The notes beneath the pieces are model-generated. The model was not told where the DNA came from, searched no databases, and worked only from the letters and a program-made list of their open reading frames with translations. A stretch of 64,000 nt of DNA from Heloderma charlesbogerti. Taxonomy: Eukaryota > Chordata > Lepidosauria > Squamata > Helodermatidae. A program made the translations under genes and the position numbers. Each line of letters begins with the position of its first letter. The stretch's first letter is position 1. The stretch lies in the NCBI GenBank assembly GCA_026122225.1, contig JANEZZ010002202.1, positions 434,001 through 498,000 of the forward strand, in the 5' to 3' direction. Positions 11,226 through 21,792 of the stretch are shown piece by piece.

Positions 11226-14053
11226 TCAGTTGTTCAGTCGTGTCCGACTCTTCATGACCCCATGGACCATAGCACGCCAGGCCTTCCTGTCCTGCGCTTT
11301 CTCCCGGAGTGTGCTCAAGTCCATAGTCGTTGCATCGGTGATGCTATCTAGCCATCTCATCCTCTGCCGTCCCCTTCTCCTTTTGCCTTCTTTCCCAGCA
11401 TCAGGTTCTTTTCTAGGGAGTTTTCTCTTCGCATTAGGTGGCCAAAATATTTGAGCTTCAGCTTCAGTATCTGTCCTTCCAATGAGCACTGAGGGTTGAT
11501 TTCCTTTAGGATGGACTGCTCTGACCTCCTTGTAGTCCAAGGGACTCGTAAGAGTCTTCTCCAGCACCAAAATTTGAAAGCATCAATTCTTCGGCGCTCA
11601 GCCTTCCTTCTAGTCCAGCTCTCACAGCCATACGTTGCTACTGGGAAAACCATAGCTTTGATTATACGAACCTTTGTTGGCAAGGTAATATCTTACTATG
11701 CTGTCTAGGTTTGCCATAACTTTCCTGCCAAGGAGCAAACGTCTTTTAATTTCATGGCTACCGACACCGTCTGCGGTGATCTTGGAGCCCAAGAAAATAA
11801 AATCTGTCACTGCTTCCATTTCTTCCCCTTCTATATGCCAGGACGTGATGGGGTCAGATGCCATGATCTTAGTTTTTTTTATGTTGACTTTCAAACCACC
11901 TTTGCACTCTCCACTTTCACCCTCAACAAGAGGCTCTTTAGATCCTCTTCGCTTTCTGTCATTAGGGTGGTATCGTCTGCGTATATGAGGTTGTTGATAA
12001 TTCTCCCGGCAATCTTAATTCCGACCTGTGAGTCATCCAACCCGGTGTTTCTCATGATGTACTCTGCATATAAGTTAAATAAGCAGGGTGACAATATGCA
12101 GCCTTGTCGTACTCCTCTCCCAAGTTTGAACCAATCGGTTGTTCCATGGCTGGTTCTTACTGTTGCTTCTTGACCCTTGTACAGGTTTCTCAGGAGACAG
12201 GTAAGGTGGTCTGGTACTCCCATCTCTTTAAGAATTTGCCACAGTTTGTTGTGATCCACAGAATCAAAGGCTTTAGCGTAGTCAATGAAGCAGAAATAGA
12301 CGTTTTTCTGGAATTCTCTTGCTTTCTCCATGATCCAGCGAATGTTGGCGATTTGACCTCTAGTTCCTCTGCCTCTTCGAAACCCAGCTTGTACTTCCGG
12401 TAGTTCTCGGTTCACATACTGCTGAAGCCTAGCTTGTAGCATTTTGAGCATCACCTTGCTGGCATGTGAAATGAGCGCAATTGTACGGTAGTTTGAACAG
12501 TCTTTGGCATTGCCCTTCTTTCGAATTGGAATGTAAATGGACTTTTTCTAGTCTTGTGGCCACTGTTGAGTGTTCCAAATTTGTTGGCATATTGAATGCA
12601 GCACTTCAACAGCATCATCTTTTAGGATTGTAAATAGCTCAGCTGGAATACTGTCATCTCCGCTAGCTTTGTTGTTAGTAATGCTTCCTAAGGCCCACTT
12701 GACTTCACTCTCTAGGATGTCCGGCTCAAGTTCAGTGACCGCACTATCATGGCTATCAGGGACATTCAGATCTTTCCTGTATAATTCGTCTGTGTATTCG
12801 TTCCATCTCTTCTTAATCTCATCCGCTTCTGTTAGGTCCCTGCCTTCTTTGTCCTTTATCAAGCATGTATTTGCACAAACGTTCCCTTGATATCTCTGAT
12901 TTTCTTGAAGAGATCTCTAGTCTTTCCCTTTCTATTGTTGTTTTCCTCAATTTCTTTGCATTGTTCATTTAAGAAGGCCTTCTTGTCTCTCCTTGCTATT
13001 CTCTGGAACTCTGCATTCAGTTGGATATATCTTCCCCTTTATCCCTTGCTTTTCACTAGGGATATACAAAACACCTACCTGGCTCCATGCCGGGCAATTT
13101 GCGGTGCGGGGGAGGCGCTCCATCCCTCCCCCCAGAATCCTCGACGGGGGCAGAGATGATCCGGTCCCCCCCCCGGAATCCTACCTGGCTGGCTCCGCTC
13201 CACGGCTAGGCTCCGGCCACCCGCAGCTGGACATCCGGCCGCTGGGCAGCCCTGCAGGGACGCAAATGGTGGCTGTCGTAGCTGCTGCTGTCCCTGTATT
13301 GAGCTGTGATAGGCTATGTAAATATTTAATATTTAAATACTTACGTAGCCTATCATGGCAGGGGGGGGAAAACCCAGCATATGGAAATGGCGGTAGCCAC
13401 CGCCATTTGCGTACACTGGGTTCCCCCCCCCCGCCATGATAGGCTACGTAAATACTTACGTAGCCTATCACAGCCTCCGCAGGGATGCAAATGGCATCCC
13501 TGCGTTAGCCGTGATAGGCTATGTAAGTATTTACGTAGCCTATCATGGCTATGAAGAGGAGGAAGCGAATGGCGGCTGCAGGACGGCCGCCATTCGCAAA
13601 GCAGCGCGGACGGGAGCAGGTAAGTGCTCCGTTTCGCGCACCTCTTGTGGGTTGGGGGCAGCGGGGACTTTGTCCCATCAACCTTTCGTGGGTTGGGGGG
13701 GCAGGGGCTTCGTTCCGCAACAGATTTCAGGGGGCCGAATGCACTGGCATTCAGCCTCACCGAGATCCGTAGCGGAATTATCTGGCATCCCTACTTTTTG
13801 CTTCCCTTCTTTCCTCAGCTACTTCTAAAGCCTCATCAGACAGCCACTTGGCTTTCTTGCATTTCTTTTTCTTTGGGATGGATTTCGTTGCTGTCTCCTG
13901 AACAATGTTACGGACCTCCGTCCATAGTTCCTCAGGGACTCTGTCTATCAGGTATAATCCCTGAAATCTATTCCTCACCTCCACTGTATATTCATCAGGG
14001 ATATGATTTAGGTCATACATGAATGGTTTAGTGGTTTTCCCTATGTTCTTCAA
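11226..14053 (-). pseudogene. BovB reverse transcriptase and C-terminal region, disrupted
   Basis: The open pieces on the minus strand are 14053-13778 (start of the RT region, VPEELWTEVRNIVQE), 12862-12548, 12454-11891 and 11683-11226. The 12454-11891 piece holds motif A (FCFIDYAKAFDSVDHNKLW) and the catalytic LIYADDTTLM box. The last two carry the RTE C-terminal region. Damage includes the insertion of element E (13057-13793), a Trp-to-stop change at 12548-12550 (the copy at 61146-62516 has TGG in the same QDWKR context), and frameshifts near 12870 and 11890. The catalytic YADD is retained, so this copy was probably active before decay. It has no known host function. Confidence 0.9.
13057..13793 (+). 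mobile_element. palindromic hAT-like element E, inserted in BovB
   Basis: A 737-bp element. The left end is a degenerate type 1 (TAGGGATATACAAAAC, donor mutated to AGGTAGGT). The right end is type 2 (GGAATTATCTGGCATCCCTA). The flanks are CTTTTCAC (13049-13056) and CTTTTTGC (13794-13801). The uninterrupted BovB copy near 62325-62340 reads CTTTTCGC at the same place, so each duplicate has one substitution. An outward AGGTAAGT lies at 13618-13625. The hairpins are shorter than in A1 or H and form several independent units (near 13310, 13400, 13450, 13520 and 13570). Confidence 0.93.
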
Positions 14054-14065
14054 TTTAAGCTGAAA

Positions 14066-15100
14066 TTATGCAATAAGAAGCTCATGATCTGAGCCACAGT
14101 CAGCTCCAGGTCTTGTTTTTACTGACTGTAAAGAGCTTCTCCATCTTTGGCTGCAATGTCTATAATCAATCTGATTTCGATATTGACCATCTGGTGATGT
14201 CGATGTGCAGAGTCGCCTCTTGTGCTGTTGGAAAAGAGTGTTTGCTATGATCAGCGTGTTCTCTTGGCAAAACTCTATTAGCCTTTGTCCTGCTTCATTT
14301 TGTACACCAAGGCCATGCTTGCCTGTTATCCTGGTGATTTCTTGACTTCCTACTTTAGCATTCCAATCCCCTATGATGAAGAGGACATCTTGTTTTGGTG
14401 TTAGTTCTAGAAGGTGTTGTAGGTCTTCATAGAACTGATCAACCTCAGCTTCTTCGGCATCAGTGGTTGGGGCATAGACTTGAATTACTGTGATGTTGAA
14501 TGGTTTGCCTTGGATTCGTACTGAGATCATTCTATCATTTTTGAGATTGTACCCCAGTACTGTTTTTCCCACCCTTTTGTTGACTATGAGTGCTACTCCA
14601 TTTCTTCTAAGGGATTCTTGCCCACAGTAGTAGATATAATGATCACCTGAATTAAATTTGCCCATGCTTGTCCATTTTAGTTTGCTAATTCCCAAGATGT
14701 TGATGTTCAATCTTGCCATCTCATGTTTGACCACCTCCAGCTTACCTTGATTCATTGGTCTTACATTCCAGGTTCCTAAACAATATTGTTCTTTACAGCA
14801 TTGGATTTTCTTTTCACCACCAGACACATCCACAGGTGAGTGTCCTTTCGGCTTTGGCCCAGCCGCTTCACTCTTTCTGGCGCTACTTGGAAATTCCCTC
14901 TGCTCTTCCCCAGTAGTATATTGGACACCCGACCTGAGGGGCTCATCTTCCGGCGTCATCTGTTTTAGCCTTGTGATACGTTCCATGGGGTTTTCTTGGC
15001 AAGAATACTGGAGTGGGTTGCCATTTCCTTCTCCAGTGGACCACATTTTGTCAGAACTCTCCGCCATGACCTGTCCGTCTTGGGTGGCCCTGCACGGCAT
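14066..15100 (-). pseudogene. BovB APE-type endonuclease ORF, 344 codons open
   Basis: The minus-strand frame starts near the normal BovB 5' region (MPCRATQDGQ) and contains the APE endonuclease motifs in order: GTWNVRPMNQGKLEVV near residue 110, then IQVYAPTTDAEEAEVDQF, FIIGDWNAKVG and, at the end, SDHELLIA. These are the metal-binding and catalytic boxes used to nick the target DNA and prime reverse transcription. The open frame ends at a stop near 14066, just past the SDH box. Translation therefore no longer continues into the RT frame at 14053. Functional LINEs of this clade encode both domains in one protein, so the element is inactive although the endonuclease domain itself looks well preserved. 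Confidence 0.9.
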
Positions 15101-15165
15101 AGCTTATGGCTTCACTGACTTATGCAAGCCCCTTCGCCACAACAAGGCAGTGATCCATGAAGGGG

Positions 15166-15807
15166 ACCAATAACGTACCAACATGCAATGACAGAATTAG
15201 GCCATAAACACAACACATTTCCTAACATTCAGCTGTAAGGAGGAATAATAGCTCTGTCACAGCACTGTATTATAAATATGGGGGAAGAGTTATCTTTTGT
15301 CACTATGCTGATTTAGTGACAAATGCTGAGGACATTTTGCTTAAACATGTCAGCACTGTTTATTTCCAGTCACAGAAATAACAACTTGACATTCATTAAC
15401 CTGAATGGGTTATTTTCCTCCTGTACGGTGAGTACCTTAAGTTCTACAAAATGTGGTTCTTTGCACCAGAGGTTGATTTCCATGTCACGACATCCTTGTG
15501 GGAAGCTACTAGAAATACTTCCATGCTGAACTGTATAGAAACTCAAGGTTGGATCCAGTGGTGGTCATCCACTAGTGGGATGGAAACTACTAGTGAAATG
15601 GATTTCCCTTCTCCCCTGGAGCCACCTATTTGTCCCCCAAATCTGCTCTAGAGAGTTGGGGAACCTTCTGCACCAGCTTTGGGACAAATGCAGGGGCTGC
15701 AGGGGGTATGGGGAAGTCCAGCTGCACCAGTGGAAGTTCCACTGCATGAGCAGAAGTCCACTCGTGTGATGTTGGACTCCCACTGTGCTAAATGGCCAAA
15801 CAATGTA
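15166..15807. other. unassigned; possible degraded foldback
   Basis: 15540-15790 has GGTGGTCATCC/CCACTAGTG-type imperfect dyads and vaguely resembles 59640-59760. It may be an eroded DNA element. There is no coding signal. Confidence 0.3.
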
Positions 15808-16242
15808 GTGATTTACGTAAAAAGATTTACGTAGGCTAAAAGGGACAATCAAAAAGGGACGCAAATAGCGCCCGCTACGCTATTTGCATTCCCCTTTATT
15901 TTCGCCATCATAGTCTACGTAAATATTTACATAGATTAAGACGGCCAAAAAGAAGGAACGCAAATGGCGGTGGCCATAGCCGCCGCCATTTGCGTATGCG
16001 GGTTTTTTTTTTACCCAGAGCCCTCCGTGGCCGGAAATCCGGCTGCGGACGGCTCTGGCCGGGCCGGGCCTGGCCGGCTGCTCCACGGAGCTGCCGCGAA
16101 GCACAGCCAGCCGTTCGAGGATTCCGGGGGAAGGAACGGAGTGCCTCCCCCCTGGCCAGGATTCCGGGGGGAGGGATGGAACGCCTCCCCCCACCACCAT
16201 CAACATAATCTGCGAAAGGTAAGTCATTTTCGTACATCCCTA
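15808..16242 (-). mobile_element. palindromic hAT-like element F, type 2 end missing
   Basis: It begins abruptly inside a hairpin (GATTTACGTAAAAAGATTTA near 15810) and ends with a type 1 terminus at 16242 (AGGTAAGT at 16217-16224, then TTTTCGTACATCCCTA). It contains GC-rich direct repeats with GATTCCGGGGG at about 16105-16190. The type 2 half is absent. Its right flank continues as GGGTG, then element G, then GGGTGGAATA. Confidence 0.75.
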
Positions 16243-16247
16243 GGGTG

Positions 16248-17073
16248 TAGGGATGGCGGAGAATTTCTCCCCGAAACTTCGGGGGGCTGATCGCCAACGT
16301 GTTCGGGCCCCGGAACAAGTTTCGGGGAGAAATTCTCTGCACCTCCCCCCACCCCCCACCCCCCCCTCGGGACGGGACTTACCTTTGCCGAATGTCCCTC
16401 TGGGCGGCAGGTCCGGCCAGCGGTTCGGCGGGTGTTCGTCCGGGGCAGAGGCGGCAGCCGGTCTTTCAACCGGCTGCCGCCGCCGCCATTCCAATAAAAG
16501 AAAAAAAAAATGCCCCCGTGATAGGCTATGTGACGATTAACGTAGCCTATCACGGCTAGATCTGCAAAGTCACGTCACAGGTGACTTAAAAAAAAAAAAA
16601 AAAGCGCGTACGGATAATGGCGGCCCCCATAGGGAGCCGCCATTCCCATTCCTTATTTGGTCGCTGTAGTCTACGTAAAGATTTACGTAGACTACAGCGA
16701 CCAAATAAGGAACGCGAACGGCAGCTCCCTATGGGGGCCGCCATTTGCGTACGCGCTTTTTTTTTTTTTTTAAGTTACCCGTGATAGGCTACATGACGAT
16801 TAACGTAGCCTATCATGGCTGACTTTGCAGATCTAGCTGTGATAGGCTACGTTAATCGTCACGTAGCCTATCACGGGGGCATTTTTTTTAAAAAAAAAAC
16901 TTTTGAGTTCGCGGCCGGGCGAGGCGAGGTGCCTCCTCCCCGGCCTGAATTTCGGCCGGGCGAGGCGGGAAGCCTCCCCCCCCGGCCTGAACTTCACGGG
17001 GGGAGCAGCGAAGCGCCTCCCCCCCACCGCGAACAAGCTTCGAGGACAGGTAAGTGACTTTCGTCCACCCCTA
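16248..17073 (-). mobile_element. palindromic hAT-like element G, nested at the edge of F
   Basis: An 826-bp element with a perfect 8-bp duplication CTAGGGTG at 16240-16247 and 17074-17081. The first three duplicated bases are the last three of element F, so G arrived after F. The left end is type 2 (TAGGGATGGCGGAGAATTTC, palindromic with its own inner arm ending near 16345). The right end is type 1 (AGGTAAGT at 17048-17055, CACCCCTA). The centre of symmetry is near 16680 at GTAGTCTACGTAAAGA. Confidence 0.93.
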
Positions 17074-17081
17074 CTAGGGTG

Positions 17082-18171
17082 GAATAAAGAAGAGAAAGAA
17101 AGGACAGGATAGGGGATGGAAGAAGAAAATAAGAATGGAGATTGGAAGTGTGTGTGGGGGGGTGTAGAGAGAATTCCCTAAGCCAAGTGGCTCCTTTCAG
17201 AGAGCAGTGCTTCAGAGGAATGTAGGAGGCTTGTAAGGATTGCATGTACTTAAATTAACTTTATGAAGTGAGGTGTCTGGGTTTTTTTTCTCCCTTTTTT
17301 AAAACTGTAGAACCTATTTGAAAGTCCCAGCAGTTTCTTAATCATGACACCACATAGTCCTAACCCTCCCTTTGGAATAATTTGAGTCCTATAGCTATTT
17401 AGGAGAAATTAAAGTAGAAGGGGAGAAAGAAGTTTGTGGAGGCTGATTTTATCCTTTGCTGTACTGAAGCTACTAAACTTCTGCAGAATCTAAAGGTTCC
17501 AGTTTGGTGCAGTAAAATCAGATGGATGCTGTGTAAAAAAGCAGTATTTCACACAGAGCTCTTTCTTCTCCTTCTCCCGCTTCAAAATTTCATTGCAAGC
17601 AAGATCCCAACAGTGGTCATGGAAGAGCAGAAAAGTCAGGGGAGAGGGGGGGTTTGCACCTCTAAAAAAAATTCTACACCAGAGATTAGGGATAGTGACC
17701 TCCAAATGATCACCTTAAACACCTTCTGATTAGGATCTCTAATCCCCTGTGTGGCTTGACAGTTTTTACTTTTTGTTTTAGTCTTTGAGAAAAGGAAACT
17801 TTACACATGGCTAGCACAAAAGCCACTGGACCTAACTGCCTGACATTTGGCAGGTACAGCCAGCTCCATAGGAGCTGCCAGATCCCCAAATTCCATGCAC
17901 GCATGTGGAAGCACACAAAAATATAGCTCTTTGTTTTGACAGATTTTCTTGAAAATAGCAAATTTTAGCTGTCACTAGCACAAAAGCTACTTTACCTAAG
18001 TGCCTGAAATTGGGTGTGTTCAATCAACACTATGGGGGCTACCGGGTCGCCAAATGTCATGTGTTTATCATACAAACTAAAAAAGTTTGTCCATTTCTGT
18101 TTTCCAATGCAAGTAAATGGGAAAATGTAAAAAAAAGAAGAGGCAATTAGGGCAGCTCAAAAGATCCAGGG
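17082..18171. other. no gene; imperfect direct duplication at 17811-18060
   Basis: GCTAGCACAAAAGCCACT at 17811 recurs as ACTAGCACAAAAGCTACT at about 17976. The following 80-90 bp are recognisably similar (CTGACATTTGG, then GGAGCT and CAAATTCCATG). That gives a diverged tandem copy of about 165 bp. Nothing else is recognised. Confidence 0.45.
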
Positions 18172-18179
18172 CACACAGC

Positions 18180-19158
18180 TAGGGGTGGACGAAAGTCACT
18201 TACCTTTTCTCGCAGCTTGTTCGCAGTGGGGGGGAGTGCTTCGCTGCTCCCCCCGCGAAGTTCAGGCCGAGGGGGAGGCTTCCCGCCTCGCCCGGCCGAA
18301 ATTCAGGCCGGGGAGGAGGCTTCCCGCCTTGCCTGGCCGAAATTCAGGCCGGGGAGGAGACGCCTCGCCTCGCCCGGCCGCGAACGCGGAAGTAAAACAA
18401 AAAACAAAAAAACGCCCCCTGATAGGCTACGTGATGATTCACGTAGCCTATCACGGCTAGATCTGCAAAGTCAGCCGTGATAGGCTACGTGAATCGTCAC
18501 GTAGCCTATCACGGGTGACTTAAAAAAAAAAAAAAAAGCACGTACGCGAATGGCGGCCCCCATAGGGAGCCACCATTCGCGTTCCTTATTTAGTTGCTGT
18601 AGTCTACATAAATGTTTACGTAGACTACGGCGAAAATAAGGGCAACGCAAATAGCATTGCCCTTATTTTCGCCGTAGTCTACGTAAACATTTACGTAGAC
18701 TACAGTGACCAAATAAGGAACGGGAATGGCGGCTCCCTATGGGGGCCACCATTATCCGTACACACTTTTTTTTTTTTTTTTTTTTAAGTCACCCGTGATA
18801 GGCTACGTGACGATTCACGTAGCCTATCACGGCTGACTTTGCAAATCTAGCCATGATAGGCTACGTGAATCGTCACGTAGCCTATCAGGGGACGTGTTTT
18901 TTTTTTCTTTTATTGCAATGGCGGGGGTGGCAGCCGGTCGAAAGACCGGCTCCTGCTCCTGCCCAGCTCGAACACCCGACGAACCGCCAGCCGGACCCGC
19001 CGCTGGGAGGGACATTCAGGGAAGGTAAGTCCCGTCCCGGGGGGGGGTGTGGGGTGCGGGGGGGTGCGGAGGATTTCTCCCCGAAACTTGTTCGGGGGGC
19101 CGAACACGTTGGCGCTCAGCCCCCCGAAGTTTCGGGGAGAAATTCTCCGCCATCCCTA
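18180..19158 (+). mobile_element. palindromic hAT-like element H (best-preserved exemplar)
   Basis: A 979-bp element with a perfect 8-bp duplication CACACAGC at 18172-18179 and 19159-19166. The type 1 left end reads TAGGGGTGGACGAAAG with ACTTACCT at 18198-18205. Then follow about three 41-bp GC-rich direct repeats (AATTCAGGCCGGGGAGG) at 18250-18385. The long symmetrical hairpin array covers 18417-18896. The right end is type 2: an outward AGGTAAGT at 19023-19030, the inverted pair GATTTCTCCCCGAAACTT and AAGTTTCGGGGAGAAATTC, then CATCCCTA. There is no transposase frame. Confidence 0.95.
18417..18896. repeat. hierarchical palindrome array inside H
   Basis: The hairpins run left to right as GATAGGCTACGTGATGATT, GATAGGCTACGTGAATCG, GCGAATGGCGGCC, GTAGTCTACATAAATG, and a central AAGGGCAACGCAAATAGC. 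The same set is then mirrored to the end. The whole block is therefore an inverted repeat with arms of about 240 bp centred near 18651, and each arm is made of smaller self-complementary units. Confidence 0.93.
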
Positions 19159-19166
19159 CACACAGC

Positions 19167-19379
19167 TCAAAAATGTCTGGGGCACGTGCCCAGGTTGGCC
19201 CCAAACCATTCACAGGTGTGGAGCATTCAGATGGGGCCTACATGCTCACAATCCAGTGCATCTAGATTCAGATTGTATCTGGGAAATTGACCATGTGAAC
19301 TTGGCCTATGTGTATTGGATTCAGCAAATGTTATCTTAACGATGTGAACCATTTGAACCTTCCCACACTTTGAAACCAT
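19167..19379. other. no gene recognised
   Basis: Short unique-looking stretch between H and an L2/CR1 remnant. Confidence 0.4.
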
Positions 19380-19720
19380 ATGCAAAGACCTTCTCCATAC
19401 ACCCCGCTACTGGAGACAGGGCTTTTCTGTGGTAGTACTCAAACTCTGGAATGCTCTTCTTAGGTTTACTTTGTGCCTTCACAGCTATCTTTTAGGTGCC
19501 AGGCAAAGTCCATCCTATTCTCTTATTTTAATTGCAGTTGGCATCCTTTATTTTATATTTAACTGCTGTTTTTATTTGTATGGCATTTATTGATGATCCT
19601 ATTTTTATACGGCATTTTGTGTTTCATATGCATTGTTTTTGTAAGCTGAATCAGGTGCTTCTTTAAGTCAAAAGGTGTGGCAAAAATTTCAGCACTATAT
19701 AAGTCTAGATCATTGATTCC
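19380..19720 (+). mobile_element. L2/CR1-clade LINE 3' end, degraded
   Basis: The stretch near 19410-19470 reads as the C-terminus of an L2-like ORF2 (DRAFSVVVLKLWNALL, family pattern FSVVAPKLWNSLP). An A+T-rich 3' untranslated region follows. It is heavily eroded and non-coding. Confidence 0.6.
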
Positions 19721-19951
19721 CAATTGTCTTTTTTTTTTTTTGGTCATTGAGAAATATAGCTTGGGGGGTCTTCATAGAGATATGGTCTGTCCTTCACTAT
19801 AGGATGGTGGGTAAGTTATGTCTACAGTTACAAAAAAAAAATACTAACTTCTGAACATGTATAAAGTGGATTGCTGTACTGGCAAGATGTAGGAAATACA
19901 AAACCAATTGAAGTATCTCTTGTGGAAGTGCATTAGTGTGCAATCCTATGC

Positions 19952-20039
19952 AGGTTTAGACAGAAAAAAAGTCCTACAACTCCCAGCATTCCCCAGCCAG
20001 CCAAGCTGGGAGTTGTAGGACTTTTTTCTGTCTAGACCT
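19952..20039. mobile_element. short MITE-like inverted repeat
   Basis: The arms AGACAGAAAAAAAGTCCTAC... and ...GTAGGACTTTTTTCTGTCT enclose ACTCCCAGCATTCCCC. They are nearly perfect over 35 bp each side (19952-19987, 20005-20039). The ACTCCCAGCAT/GCTGGGAGT core is common in non-autonomous DNA transposons of reptiles. No target duplication was confirmed. Confidence 0.65.
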
Positions 20040-21625
20040 CCATTGTGCTAGTCTGTATCTCATCCCATGTAAGTATCCTCTGAAACCAATATCTAGCTGA
20101 TATCACCCACAACTTGACAAGATGCACTGGAGTTTCAGGGGACATAGAAATACAACAGTCCTTTCAGCAAACTGAAGTATTTGGATTTTTGTAAAAAAGA
20201 AAAGAAAGGCGGGGGCGGGGGGGTTGTTATGTGTACTTTTCACTGCATTGTGTCATGTGTGCTTTGTTGGACACAGGAAGGCAATTTGAAATCACTTTCT
20301 CTTTAAAAGTGAATTTCATGATTTTGGAAGCATGGCTGAGATGTAGATGACACATTTCATTGTATAGGTGTCATCTAGCATTTTGAAGCTCAGAAATAAT
20401 ATATAGACAGAAAACGTCTGAGAACCACTATATAGTCTAACAGGAAAATTTTCACTGGCAGAAGGCAATTCTGGAGTGTATCTGTGGGCATACATAAGTC
20501 AGCTCTCTGGTGAAATGTACTGCTGCTGCAAAAAAACACCACTGAAATATGGAGATCCCAAAGTGAAATCTAAAAGAAAGCTGTCAACTTGTCACAAGTG
20601 TTAACTAGGCAATGGATATGTTTCCTCTTTTCTTTTCTAGCTTCAGGCAGCACACAGATGCAAGATATTTAGCTGGTTCGTCTGGCAACATATAGGAAGG
20701 CTCTTTCTATTTACTTAATGTTGGTCATTTGGATGTTTTCCTCTCTGTATTTCCAATGTACACTATTACTGATGTTTAAAAGAGAGAGATTGTTATACCA
20801 ACAGTTATACAGTGCTACTTGGTTAAGGATGTTTTAGTGTTCTCTACCTGCATATAATGAAATTTTCAGCCAAACATATGATTGCTGTCCACTGGCAAGT
20901 TTCCAAACAGAAGGAGTGAGACAAGTAAAGCAATAATAAATATCACGATATGTCAGAAATAATGCAAAAGCATTTTAGAAGAATGTGGGGAGAAAGGTAA
21001 AACCAAAGACTTATTACATATGGTTCCCAGTTCAGACTGTGCTATACTGACAGATGATAAATAGAAGGCTGAACTATGTAGGGATTATCCTTTGCATAAC
21101 TCTTTACGAAGAAGAATATTCTGGTGGGACATATAGCAGAGTTGGCAAGGAATCAAAATGGAGAAGGAGACAAACCAGAGAACAAAGGAGCAGGTCCAAG
21201 AATGATGTCACAATCTTCACAATCCTTGTGACATTTCCAAGGAATTCTGAACAGGGATGGAAGAATCAGAGATGTTTGAGATCACTGACATTTTCTGAAC
21301 TCCACCTTGAAGCTCAGATTAATTCACTCCCATGTTTGAATGCAATCTGTTTTTCTTTTCATTTGAACAGGAAAAATGAGCAGTTCGAATGGGACAAATG
21401 TGTATTTTTTTTAAAGCGTCCAACCAAATGTTCACTTTCCCCATGGACTAAAGTGTGAAAATGCTTGGGGGGGGGATGTGCATTTTTAAAAGCATAAATG
21501 CAAATTTAGAAACATGTGAGCTTTTCCTGAAAAAATATGCTTGCATATGTGTTCGGAGGTGCAAGCAAGACAAATCTGAGCCAAAAAGGAAATGAAACAA
21601 AATTCTGGTCCATTACTAATCCTGA
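20040..21625. other. no gene recognised; A+T-rich
   Basis: The longest frame (134 residues, plus strand, 21054-21458) has no recognisable domain. 21390-21560 (GTGTGAAAATGC, then long G run) resembles part of element N at 36830-36910, so some of this frame is repeat-derived. Confidence 0.4.
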
Positions 21626-21722
21626 TGGCTGTGCAATGCAATCCTATGCATGTTTACTCAGAAGCAACTCCTACTGTGTTCAGTGGGGCTTATTCCCAGG
21701 CAAATGTGCCTCAGATCTGTAA
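21626..21722 (+). repeat. interspersed repeat with GCAATCCTATGCATGTTTACT start
   Basis: Contains GCAATCCTATGCATG, CAGAAGCAACTCC and CAGTGGGGCTTATTCCC. Related copies are at 32385-32470, 37145-37215 and, inverted, 56855-56945. It is a repeat I know as common in squamate genomes, but I cannot name its class with confidence. Confidence 0.6.
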
Positions 21723-21792
21723 ATCTTAGCACTGTTGGATTTGGATGTCATGTGTGAGAATTCATGAGGAAATTGGCAGAGCCCCCGAAGAC

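Larger units (their letters stand above)
11209..15165 (-). mobile_element. BovB (RTE clade) LINE, near full length, interrupted
   Basis: The minus-strand LINE ends at the left with the BovB tail (TTCAGTCGTGTCCGACTCTT) and a (GTT)n microsatellite at 11209-11226. It begins near 15165 with the usual 5' region (CTTCGCCACAACAAGGCAGT on the plus strand). Removing the 737-bp insertion E leaves about 3.2 kb, the normal BovB length. It encodes an APE-type endonuclease and a reverse transcriptase, both broken. BovB mobilises by target-primed reverse transcription and is abundant in squamates and ruminants. The 5' edge is approximate because I could not see a target duplication. Confidence 0.93.

Noticed and set aside
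11226..15100. Ruminant origin suggested by BovB
   Set aside because: BovB is shared by ruminants and squamates. The CR1 tails, the DIRS/Ngaro-like element and the other repeats point to a squamate.
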